Positions 1 to 7,220 of a stretch of DNA of 21,522 nt are shown here, piece by piece. Location of the stretch: contig JACKET010000035.1 in the NCBI GenBank assembly GCA_020632875.1, positions 1 through 21,522 on the forward strand, given 5' to 3'. A program made the position numbers and the translations under genes. The notes beneath the pieces are model-generated. The model saw only the letters and a list, made by a program, of their open reading frames with translations. It was not told the origin of the DNA and ran no database searches. The stretch's first letter is position 1, and each line of letters starts with the position of its first letter. This stretch comes from Alphaproteobacteria bacterium (GTDB lineage: Bacteria; Myxococcota_A; UBA796; GCA-2862545).

Positions 1-1
1 G

Positions 2-100
2 GACACCGATTCGGACACGGACACCGATTCCGACACGGACACCGATTCGGACACGGACACCGATTCGGACACGGACACCGACACGGGCACGGACACTGGG
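2..100 (+). repeat. Hexanucleotide-type coding repeat (Asp-Thr/Ser stalk)
   Basis: Imperfect repeats of gac-acc/acg-gat/gac-tcg/tcc codons encode Asp alternating with Thr or Ser and, at the end, Gly. Unlike the other stalks in the window this one has no Ala in the visible part. It is truncated by the window edge, so its full length is unknown. Confidence 0.9.
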
Positions 101-3076
101 GTCGTCGCTGGTCCAGATGTCTATCAGACCCTGGTGAACACAGCGCTGATCGTGGGGGGGGCACCCCTCCCCGTTTCGGTCGGTCTGCCAGGAAGCCTGC
201 TCGACAACGACGCGCCCTCGACCTCCGGGACGGATTCGCTGACGGTCACCGTGGTCCAATCGACCGCTGCGGGGTCGGTGCTCGGCGTCGAACCCGATGG
301 CACCTTCTCGTACCTTCCGGCGCCTGGGTTCTCGGGAATCGATACTTTCGTCTACGAGGTCACGGATGGCCTGACGTCGGACACGGCCGTCGTCACGATC
401 GAGGTCGTGGGGCCCGTGCATTGGTACGTGAAGGCGGGGGCGAACGGCAACGGGACGAGCCTGTATCCGCTGGGGAGCCTTGCAGGCGTTCCGGCGGGCC
501 GACCTGTGGGCTCAGTGATCTACATCATGGAGTCGACAGGCCAGCTCGTCGGTGCACCCTTGGACATCAACGTGGGTACCCGGGTCATCGGTGCGGGTGT
601 GGCCCTCGAGACGGACGTCGGTCTGAATGGCAGGGCCGCTCCGACGATTCTGGAGGTCGAGCGTACGCCTCCCATCATCTACACGGACGGCTACGATCCC
701 GCAGTAGAGGTCAGGAACGGGGTGCTCGAGCTCGCTGGCGTCAAGCTCGTCACGGACCCCACGCCAACGTTCCACGTCGGCATCCCAGCCGTTCGGGCGG
801 TGGGTGGAGCCGATGGGGTCTTCATCCACGATGTGGAGCTTCATGGGGCCGGCCTCGAGCTCCATGGGGTGAATGGGGACGTCGAGGTGGCCGATTGCGA
901 ATGGACCGAGCCAGCCGATGGGGCCGGGCTGTCGATCGACAGCGTGCAGACCACGGTGTACCTGCGCAATCTCGTTGATCTAGGCTCCACCCAGTCCTAC
1001 GGCCTCTACCTCCACGGGGTGGATGTGGCAGAGATGGACGAGGTGCACTTGGACCTGTCCGCACACGGGAGCTTCATCGTCGGTGACCTCGTGTGGTTCG
1101 ACGCCGACCCCACCACCACCGGGTTCGAGCCCGTTCAAACCACCGGTTTGACCGCGAGCACCTTGAATATCGGTGACGTGCTGGGCCACTGGGTGATTGC
1201 CGACCTCGAGCTTACGAACGGGCTCATCGCCCGTGGCCCTCCGGATCCATTCGACGCCCAGGCAGGTGAGGGGTTCTCGTTGGGGGCGCACGGTGGGTCG
1301 ATCGCCGGGACACACGTGCTCGACTTGAGGCGACTGTCCGTGGATCTCGACCTGGATGTCCTGACTTCGGTCGGCAGCCCAAACGACGGGATGTCCTTCG
1401 TGGACACGCCCGGGACGGCACACTTCGCGCTCGCCGAGGTGGAGGACCCTGACGGAGTCGCACTGAGAGTCGAGCGGAGCCAACTCGACTTCGAGTGGGG
1501 AACGGGAAATCTCGACGGCGGCATCCTGATCCTCGAATCGGATCAGCACCGCGTGGTCGGGGAGACCGTGACCAGTGACGTGAACACGGCTCTCGAGATC
1601 CTCGACAGTCCAGGTGGATTCGTCAGATTGGCCAGTATCTCCACCCTTGACGCTCCGGGCCTGGATGTGACCTTCAGCCCCGACCAGGTGGTCGAGCTGG
1701 ATGACCTGTTCGTGTCGGTGACGGGTAGGGATGCCGTGCTCTTCACGTCGAACTCGGCGGCGCGTATGGCGCTGCACGATGCGTCCGGCTCCAGCTATTC
1801 CTACGCCGACGGAGGACGCGCTCTCGTGTTCGGACACGTCGCGCTGGATCCCTTTCACATCAGCTCCGTCCGGGCCATCGCGTCCGGGACGGAGGGTGTG
1901 TTTCTGTCCGACACCGGCCCCGGCCCTGTTTTCATCGGCACCGAAGGAACTTGCTTCTCCGACGGTGCGTGCAGCTCGGTCATCGAGGCATCGGGCACCG
2001 CCGTCCATCTCACGGACGCCGGCGGTGTGACGCTGGCCGGCATCGGGTTGTCGTCGCAGGACCGGTGCACCAACCTCACCCGGGTGAGCTCTCTCTCCAT
2101 CTTCGATTCGACACTCACCTGTGGCTCGAGCCGGGCTGCGGTCCAGATCGCGCATCCGATCGATGCGCTGGCCCTTCGCGACGTCCGAATCGACTGTGAC
2201 CGTGTGGGCGTGATCGTGGACGACGCGCGCGGCTCGGTGACACTGCAGAATGTGTCCATGCAAGCTGATGGTGTTGCTGTGACGAGTCGGACCCCAGGGG
2301 TCATGATGTCGGTGGACGGTCTGGATCTGGAGTGTGACACCTTTGGTGGACTGGGGGTCTTCGGGGCGGTGTCGACCGGGACTTCCGGCAGCTCCCGGCT
2401 GGACGCGGTCGTCACGAACTCCACCGTCACGGGTTGTGGAGGCGTCGGAATGACTTCGGCAGGCGCCGGCTCTTCCGGCACGATGACGGTGGAGGGGGTC
2501 ACGATCGGCGACCCGAATGGCGACTTTCCCGGGGCCCTCTGGTTCCGGGTCCAGCAGGGAGGCGTCCTCGGGGCCGGAGTCCGCGAGGTCGGTGTCGCGC
2601 AAGCCAGCACGGGTGTGTTCCTGGAGGGTACGACCCCCGGGATGCTGGATGTGGTCGTCGCCGACACCGCGCTGGATGTCACCGAGAAAGCCATCGTAGC
2701 GGGCGCGAGCGCCGCGACCGTGCGCGCGGATCTGTCCGCCGTCGTCACGACAGCTCCTGTCGCTCTCGATGCCATTGCGGGAGGGGGCGCGCTCCACGTC
2801 ACCGCAACCGGCTTCGACGCACCCTCCTCGGCCTTTGTGGCGGAGTCGGACCTAGGCACGCTCTGCCTGGACGCCTCACTCAACACGGTCGCATCAATCC
2901 AGGTCGGTCGAACGGCGGGAGGCTTCGTGTTGCCCGGCTACCCGGGCGCTGGAACAGACGGCGTTGCTGTCGAGGCCTACCTCGCGGGCCAGAACGCGGC
3001 CGCTTCGGTTCAGGCCTCACCGGGTGGCGCACCGGGGTTCATCGTCGGTGTGTGCGAGTCTCCTCTGCTTCCCTGA
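2..3076 (+). CDS. Large surface protein: acidic stalk, Ig-like domain, right-handed beta-helix (5' end missing)
   Basis: The frame is open from the window edge, so the start and presumably a lipoprotein signal lie upstream; an internal GTG at 134 would cut the stalk and Ig-like domain and is not the start. Seen: codons 1-33 are an alternating Asp-Thr/Ser stalk; codons about 36-138 have the pattern of bacterial Ig/cadherin-like (Big_9/VCBS-type) domains (LLDNDAPS, then DGTFSYLPAPGFSGIDTF, YEVTDG and TVEV-like strands). From codon 140 (HWYVKAGANGNGTS) a long run of short strand-turn repeats begins, typical of pectate-lyase-like beta-helix proteins; WYV..G.G.GTS..P is a common entry to such helices. 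No catalytic residues of a lyase can be assigned. The protein ends without a C-terminal anchor or sorting signal. Third positions are less GC-rich than in downstream genes. Role inferred: extracellular adhesion or binding. Family calls are from pattern recognition only. Confidence 0.85.
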   Translation, partial: DTDSDTDTDSDTDTDSDTDTDSDTDTDTGTDTGVVAGPDVYQTLVNTALIVGGAPLPVSVGLPGSLLDNDAPSTSGTDSLTVTVVQSTAAGSVLGVEPDGTFSYLPAPGFSGIDTFVYEVTDGLTSDTAVVTIEVVGPVHWYVKAGANGNGTSLYPLGSLAGVPAGRPVGSVIYIMESTGQLVGAPLDINVGTRVIGAGVALETDVGLNGRAAPTILEVERTPPIIYTDGYDPAVEVRNGVLELAGVKLVTDPTPTFHVGIPAVRAVGGADGVFIHDVELHGAGLELHGVNGDVEVADCEWTEPADGAGLSIDSVQTTVYLRNLVDLGSTQSYGLYLHGVDVAEMDEVHLDLSAHGSFIVGDLVWFDADPTTTGFEPVQTTGLTASTLNIGDVLGHWVIADLELTNGLIARGPPDPFDAQAGEGFSLGAHGGSIAGTHVLDLRRLSVDLDLDVLTSVGSPNDGMSFVDTPGTAHFALAEVEDPDGVALRVERSQLDFEWGTGNLDGGILILESDQHRVVGETVTSDVNTALEILDSPGGFVRLASISTLDAPGLDVTFSPDQVVELDDLFVSVTGRDAVLFTSNSAARMALHDASGSSYSYADGGRALVFGHVALDPFHISSVRAIASGTEGVFLSDTGPGPVFIGTEGTCFSDGACSSVIEASGTAVHLTDAGGVTLAGIGLSSQDRCTNLTRVSSLSIFDSTLTCGSSRAAVQIAHPIDALALRDVRIDCDRVGVIVDDARGSVTLQNVSMQADGVAVTSRTPGVMMSVDGLDLECDTFGGLGVFGAVSTGTSGSSRLDAVVTNSTVTGCGGVGMTSAGAGSSGTMTVEGVTIGDPNGDFPGALWFRVQQGGVLGAGVREVGVAQASTGVFLEGTTPGMLDVVVADTALDVTEKAIVAGASAATVRADLSAVVTTAPVALDAIAGGGALHVTATGFDAPSSAFVAESDLGTLCLDASLNTVASIQVGRTAGGFVLPGYPGAGTDGVAVEAYLAGQNAAASVQASPGGAPGFIVGVCESPLLP

Positions 3077-3153
3077 CTCGGACAGCAATTCCCGACCGTT
3101 GCGCCACGCGATTACGGTGGTGCTGCTCGGCCCTGTGGCCTCCTGAGGACTCC

Positions 3154-5193
3154 ATGCGCACGCTCTACCTGGTTTCGCTCATTGTTCTGGCCGGTTGCAC
3201 ACAGCCGGCCACGCCCGCCGACACGGATTCCGACACCGACACCGACACCGATGCGGACACAGATTCCGACGCGGACTCCGACACGGACGCGGACTCCGAC
3301 ACGGACGCGGACTCCGACGCGGACTCCGACACGGACGCGGACTCCGACACGGACGCGGACTCCGACACGGACGCGGATTCCGACACCGACACCGATGCGG
3401 ACTCCGACACGGACACCGACCCACTCGCGCTGTGCTCGCCCGAAGACACCTTCGAGCCGAACGACACCATCGCGACCGCGTGGCCGATCTGGGGGCCTCC
3501 CGGTCCGCGTCGCGTCTGCGCCGACTCCCCCGATGTCTGGTCCGTCACCATCGGGCCCGAGGGTGGTCTCATCGTCACTGCCGCGTTCTCCGCGGGGGAT
3601 CTCACGCTCGAGCTGCTCGACGCCGCAGGAGCCACACTGGCCGTGGGCAGTGGGCCCACGGGAACCAGCACGGTGAGCTACACGAACGCCGCCGTGGCGA
3701 ACACCGACCTCTTCGTCCGGGTGGCCACCACGGACCCATCCGGCTCGTTCGAATACACGTTGTCCCCGGCGGTCACCGGGTGCCTCGATGATCCCTACGA
3801 GCCCAACGGCGATGCGGTGTCCGCGACCCCACTCGCCGGCCTGACGAGTGGCGTGCTTCGAGGGGGCGACACAGACCACTATGCCGTCACGGTGGGGCCC
3901 ATGCAGCGAGTCGACATCCACGCCGAGCTCGCGACCCGCGCGACGCTCGACATCCTGGAACCCGCGCAGCTGTCGGTGGTCGACGGCGCCTATGAGCGTC
4001 AATCCGCCCAGGCGACCTGGTTCAACGCCGATCCGGTCGACTCCATCACCGTGTACCCGCGGCTCATGATGAACACACCGATCCTGGATGACTGCCAGAC
4101 CTACACGATCGAGCCAGTGCTCACGACGCTGTCGTGCCCAATCGACGCGAGCGAACCCAACGACACGCTGCAAACGGCACGCTCCATGGCGGATCCGGCG
4201 TTCGATCCCGCCGACCTCCACCTGGAGCTGGGCAACGAGGATCGGTACAGCTTCGAGATCCCTCCGGGACGCGCGCTGCTCACCCGAGCCGTGTACGACC
4301 CGGCACAGCTCAAGCTCGGTCAGTTCACCCAACTCTCGGGGGGCTCGACTGCCGACGACGGCGTGCTGGTGAACACCTCTCCCGACCCGCAGACCGGCTA
4401 CTTGATCGTGCGTCCCGACCAGTCCATCACGTGCGGGCCCTACGAGGTGGAACAGATCGACATCACCCCGACGTGCGCGGGCGATTCCCACGAGCCCGAT
4501 GACAACTACCTCCAGCCCGGCCCTCCGATTTCGGGGAGCTACGAGCTCGACGCCGGGAACGAGGACTGGTTCGCGATCGACTTCCCCGACGGCGGCAACC
4601 TGCACATCGAGGTGATCGCGCCCGACCAGATGGGAGACTTCGAGGTGGAGCTGCGGGAGGGGCTCTCCGTGGTCCGGTACCTCGCCTCCTACCAGCACAA
4701 GGAGATTTGGCTGTACTCGAGCTCACCGCACGACTTCGACCTTCGGATCTTCGCGGCGAATCCCGAGCTCGGCTGCATTCCGTACGAGGTGTCGATCGAG
4801 GTGTTTCCCTGCGCGGGCAACGAGGTGCCGGATGTGACCGACGACTACGCCACAGCTCCGGATGGGTCCATGGGGGGTGCGGGGCAGGTCGGCGGATCCG
4901 ACCGCGATGCCTATTGGGTGGGCACCCTGCCGCCGGGCGAGAACTTCCGGGTGGACATGGTCTTCGACGTTTGGGGTCTGATCGACGCCACACCCTCGGC
5001 CTGGTACCGACTCGGCCCAGACTACGGGACGGGCTCCGGACCGACCGGGCCCCTCGTCGGTCGAGAGCATTCGGCCGTGTACGAGAACCGCACCGACGCC
5101 CCAGAGGAAATCTACTTCGAGCTGTGGGGCACGGACTCCTGCAATGTCCCGTACACCTTCGCATCGGCGTATCGCTACGCCTATCCGCGTTGA
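3154..5193 (+). CDS. Lipoprotein with acidic stalk and five PPC-like repeats
   Basis: A 679-residue protein. The frame is open far upstream, but ATG 3154 is chosen because it follows a GAGGA (3145-3149) and starts a lipoprotein signal, MRTLYLVSLIVLAGC, with lipobox LAGC and lipidated Cys15. Residues 23-89 are an Asp-Thr/Ser/Ala stalk. Five repeats of about 112-118 residues follow, beginning at Cys94, Cys210, Cys328, Cys441 and Cys553. The first four start C-x(4-5)-EPND/EPNG-like, the signature opening of pre-peptidase C-terminal (PPC) domains; the fifth is degenerate. Repeats tend to close with C-x(2-3)-Y followed by the Cys opening the next repeat, suggesting disulfides and export. No protease domain is attached, so it is a pure PPC-array, unlike the usual PPC position at the end of a protease. 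It lies 77 bp after the beta-helix gene, same strand, possibly co-transcribed. Inferred role: surface binding. Confidence 0.88.
   Translation: MRTLYLVSLIVLAGCTQPATPADTDSDTDTDTDADTDSDADSDTDADSDTDADSDADSDTDADSDTDADSDTDADSDTDTDADSDTDTDPLALCSPEDTFEPNDTIATAWPIWGPPGPRRVCADSPDVWSVTIGPEGGLIVTAAFSAGDLTLELLDAAGATLAVGSGPTGTSTVSYTNAAVANTDLFVRVATTDPSGSFEYTLSPAVTGCLDDPYEPNGDAVSATPLAGLTSGVLRGGDTDHYAVTVGPMQRVDIHAELATRATLDILEPAQLSVVDGAYERQSAQATWFNADPVDSITVYPRLMMNTPILDDCQTYTIEPVLTTLSCPIDASEPNDTLQTARSMADPAFDPADLHLELGNEDRYSFEIPPGRALLTRAVYDPAQLKLGQFTQLSGGSTADDGVLVNTSPDPQTGYLIVRPDQSITCGPYEVEQIDITPTCAGDSHEPDDNYLQPGPPISGSYELDAGNEDWFAIDFPDGGNLHIEVIAPDQMGDFEVELREGLSVVRYLASYQHKEIWLYSSSPHDFDLRIFAANPELGCIPYEVSIEVFPCAGNEVPDVTDDYATAPDGSMGGAGQVGGSDRDAYWVGTLPPGENFRVDMVFDVWGLIDATPSAWYRLGPDYGTGSGPTGPLVGREHSAVYENRTDAPEEIYFELWGTDSCNVPYTFASAYRYAYPR
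3220..3420 (+). repeat. Stalk-coding repeat with 18-nt units
   Basis: Encodes residues 23-89 of the PPC-repeat lipoprotein. Between 3274 and 3375 the unit GACTCCGACACGGACGCG (Asp-Ser-Asp-Thr-Asp-Ala) is repeated five times, interrupted once by a 12-nt short unit at 3310-3321. Near-identical units suggest recent expansion by slippage or unequal recombination. Confidence 0.9.
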
Positions 5194-5260
5194 CGGTGTG
5201 GGGGGTCTGGCCCGCCCCCGGCACGTGCGTTACCGAATCGGCCTTCCCAGGAGCCCTCCC

Positions 5261-5395
5261 ATGATCCGTCGCAACAAGTCCGCTCGCCGCAAGGCCGCTC
5301 TCAAGGCCAAGCAGCGCCGCTCGAAGCTCCGCCGCACCGGCGGCCTGGTCAAGCGCAAGCCGGGCGGGCGCCTGGTCAAGGGCTCCAGCCGCTGA
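5261..5395 (+). CDS. Small extremely basic protein, 44 residues, unrecognised
   Basis: Starts MIRRNKSARRKAALKAKQRR and ends RLVKGSSR; almost half of the residues are Arg or Lys and there are no acidic residues, no Cys and no aromatic residues. The start is well supported: AGGAG at 5249-5253 sits 7 nt before ATG, one of the best ribosome-binding sites in the window, although the frame is open further upstream. The composition is like a ribosomal accessory protein (L34, bTHX, Cox24-like) or a nucleic-acid condensing peptide, but I see none of their specific motifs, so no function is assigned. It stands 67 bp after the PPC lipoprotein and 32 bp before the oxidoreductase. Charge and Shine-Dalgarno make it likely a real gene. 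Confidence 0.72.
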   Translation: MIRRNKSARRKAALKAKQRRSKLRRTGGLVKRKPGGRLVKGSSR

Positions 5396-5427
5396 CGAGC
5401 TCCGCACACCCGACCGGTCGGCGCGCC

Positions 5428-6495
5428 GTGCTGACCGAGTACGGGGAGACCCCGCTCGAGGCCGTCGAGCGGTACGTCCGCCTCGAAGCGCAGGAGGCGC
5501 CGAGGCCGGGCCCGACGGACGTGTTGCTGCGGATCCGCGCGTGCGCCGTGGGGTGGGTCGACCTCCTCATGAGCAGCGGCCAGTACCAGCACATGGCCGC
5601 TCCGCCGTACACGCCGGGCCTCGAGCTCGCGGGTGACGTCGTGGAGGTCGGCTCGCAGGTGACGCGGGTCGCGGTGGGCGACCGCGTGCTCGCCGACGGC
5701 TTCCTGACGGGTCCGCGCTCGTCGGGGCCGTACCAGCAGTACGGGGGCTTCGCGACCTGGGCCCTGCTCCCCGAGGCCGCGGCGCTGCGGATCCCGGCGC
5801 AGCTCGGGTTCCGCGAGGCCGTGAACCTGCTCGGGAACTACGAGACCGCGTACCACGTGCTGGTGCACCGGGGCCGCCTGCAGGCCGGCGAGACGGTGCT
5901 CGTGAACGGCGCGTCCGGCTCGACGGGCCTCGCGGCGGTGCAGGTCGCGAAGATCCTCGGGGCGACGGTCATCGCGACCGGGCGGTCCGAAGCGAAGCTG
6001 GCCGAGGTGCAGGCGCTGGGCGCCGACCACGTGATCGCCGTCGGAGCGGACGACGGGGGCATCCGGCCCTTCCGCGACGAGGTGAAAGCGCTGTCGGGCG
6101 GCGGGGTGCACGTCGTGTACGACGGGGTGGGCGGTCCGATCTCAGTGGAGTCCATCCGCGCGATGCGCTTCGGAGGGCGCTTCTGCATCGTGGGCTGGGC
6201 GGCCACGCCGTTCGTTGCGAAGGGGAAGGGCGGGCGCGGGGCACCGAACGCCAACCAGCTCCCGACGAACCTGATCCAGATGAAGGGCCTCGACGTGCTC
6301 GGCTGTCCCGCGGTGATCGCCACGCTCCACGACCCCGCGCTGCGGCCGCGGCGCCTGGCCTGGATCTTCGACCAGGTGGAGCAGGGCCACATCCGGCCGC
6401 ACGTCGGGCCGGTGTTCCCGCTCGACGCCGTGCACGACGCGCTGCGCGCGAAGTGGAGGAGCGACTTCACCGGGGGCTGCGTGATCGAGCCCTGA
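5428..6495 (+). CDS. MDR-superfamily NAD(P)H-dependent quinone oxidoreductase-like protein
   Basis: A 355-residue soluble enzyme of the medium-chain dehydrogenase/reductase superfamily. Seen: the N-terminal GroES-like catalytic domain (TPGLELAGDVVEVG, VGDRVLADGF), then a Rossmann domain with GASGSTG at 161-167 in place of the quinone-reductase AxxGGVG loop, followed by GADHVI. The zinc-binding Cys/His set of alcohol dehydrogenases is absent, which fits the zeta-crystallin/quinone oxidoreductase branch. Known for the family: hydride transfer from NADPH to quinones, enones or enoyl thioesters; the actual substrate cannot be read. The GTG start at 5428 is the nearest usable start but places the protein about three residues shorter at the N-terminus than typical relatives and has no clear Shine-Dalgarno; translation may be coupled to the basic-peptide gene ending 32 bp upstream. 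Confidence 0.9.
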   Translation: MLTEYGETPLEAVERYVRLEAQEAPRPGPTDVLLRIRACAVGWVDLLMSSGQYQHMAAPPYTPGLELAGDVVEVGSQVTRVAVGDRVLADGFLTGPRSSGPYQQYGGFATWALLPEAAALRIPAQLGFREAVNLLGNYETAYHVLVHRGRLQAGETVLVNGASGSTGLAAVQVAKILGATVIATGRSEAKLAEVQALGADHVIAVGADDGGIRPFRDEVKALSGGGVHVVYDGVGGPISVESIRAMRFGGRFCIVGWAATPFVAKGKGGRGAPNANQLPTNLIQMKGLDVLGCPAVIATLHDPALRPRRLAWIFDQVEQGHIRPHVGPVFPLDAVHDALRAKWRSDFTGGCVIEP

Positions 6496-6517
6496 GGGGC
6501 TGTGGTCTACTTCCAGC

Positions 6518-6525
6518 GGGGAGGG
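6518..6525 (+). promoter_or_regulatory. Ribosome-binding site deciding the HU-arm protein start
   Basis: GGGGAGGG ends 3 nt before ATG 6529 (core GGAGG 4 nt away). It sits inside the longer frame from GTG 6502 and therefore argues for the ATG. Confidence 0.7.
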
Positions 6526-6528
6526 ACC

Positions 6529-7215
6529 ATGGGCTACACGCTGCACTACCGGGCGACGGGCGACACGCCGATCGGAGCGTCTGCGCTCGCTGCCCTCCAT
6601 GCCCATGCGGCCGAGGTCAGCGCGTCCCTGTCGCGCACGGCCGAGGCGTTCGCGTGGAGGGTGGTCGAGGGCGCGACGGAGGCGTCGGGATGGACGAAAC
6701 CCGGCCTCGATCTCCCGGATCTCGAGCGGGACGTGGAGGTCGTCGTGGCGGCCATGGAGCAGGTGGCGCGCATCCTGGGCGGCTGGGAGGTGACGCTCAC
6801 GGACGACTTCGACTCCGAGCTGTACCGCGGGCGTGCGGCGCCGGGGCCGCTCCCTCCGCGGAAGCGGGCGCCCGTGGAGCTCGACCTGTTCCCGGCGGTG
6901 CGCGAGGGCATCGCTGCGGGCGCGCTCGACGCGCTCGTCGACGGCTGGCGGTTCACGATCCGCGAGCGGCGTGGGTCGAAGAGCCTCGGCCTCCGCGGGA
7001 CGCTCGACTGGGACGCGCTCCTGGCGTCCGGCCCCACCGGCGACGTCGCGCGGCTCGTCGAGGCCCTGGCGCACGGCAGGGTGACGGTTCCCGGCGTCGG
7101 CGCGTTCGAGCTCGTCGAGACGGAGGGCCGGGTCGGCCGCAACCCGGGGACCGGCAGGGAGATCGCCATCCCCGGCAAGACCCTGATCCGCTTCCGGGCC
7201 GTGCCCGTCGAGTAG
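6529..7215 (+). CDS. Protein with C-terminal HU/IHF-like DNA-binding arm
   Basis: A 228-residue cytoplasmic protein. ATG 6529 is preferred over an in-frame GTG at 6502 because GGGGAGGG lies directly upstream. Residues 172-228 read as the second half of an HU/IHF protein: a helix (DVARLVEAL), the turn and strands VTVPGVGAFELVE, the beta-arm with GRNPGTG at 203-209, and the returning strand EIAIP-x-K. In HU/IHF the GRNPxTG tip intercalates in the DNA minor groove. The first helix pair of HU is not evident; instead residues 1-170 form a different domain starting MGYTLHYRATGD, with a helical part, GGWEVTLTDDFD around 85-95 and a basic stretch near 108-115. That N-terminal domain is not one I recognise. 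It converges on the hydrolase gene with only 5 bp between stops. Inferred role: DNA-binding architectural or regulatory protein. Confidence 0.82.
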   Translation: MGYTLHYRATGDTPIGASALAALHAHAAEVSASLSRTAEAFAWRVVEGATEASGWTKPGLDLPDLERDVEVVVAAMEQVARILGGWEVTLTDDFDSELYRGRAAPGPLPPRKRAPVELDLFPAVREGIAAGALDALVDGWRFTIRERRGSKSLGLRGTLDWDALLASGPTGDVARLVEALAHGRVTVPGVGAFELVETEGRVGRNPGTGREIAIPGKTLIRFRAVPVE

Positions 7216-7220
7216 TCGGG

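Noticed and set aside
2434..3153. Upstream extension of the PPC lipoprotein frame
   Set aside because: It would overlap the beta-helix gene by over 600 bp with an Arg-rich product; ATG 3154 gives a proper lipoprotein signal and ribosome-binding site.
7216..7220. Terminator between the convergent genes ending at 7215 and 7221
   Set aside because: Only 5 bp separate the stops and no hairpin is visible in or around them.
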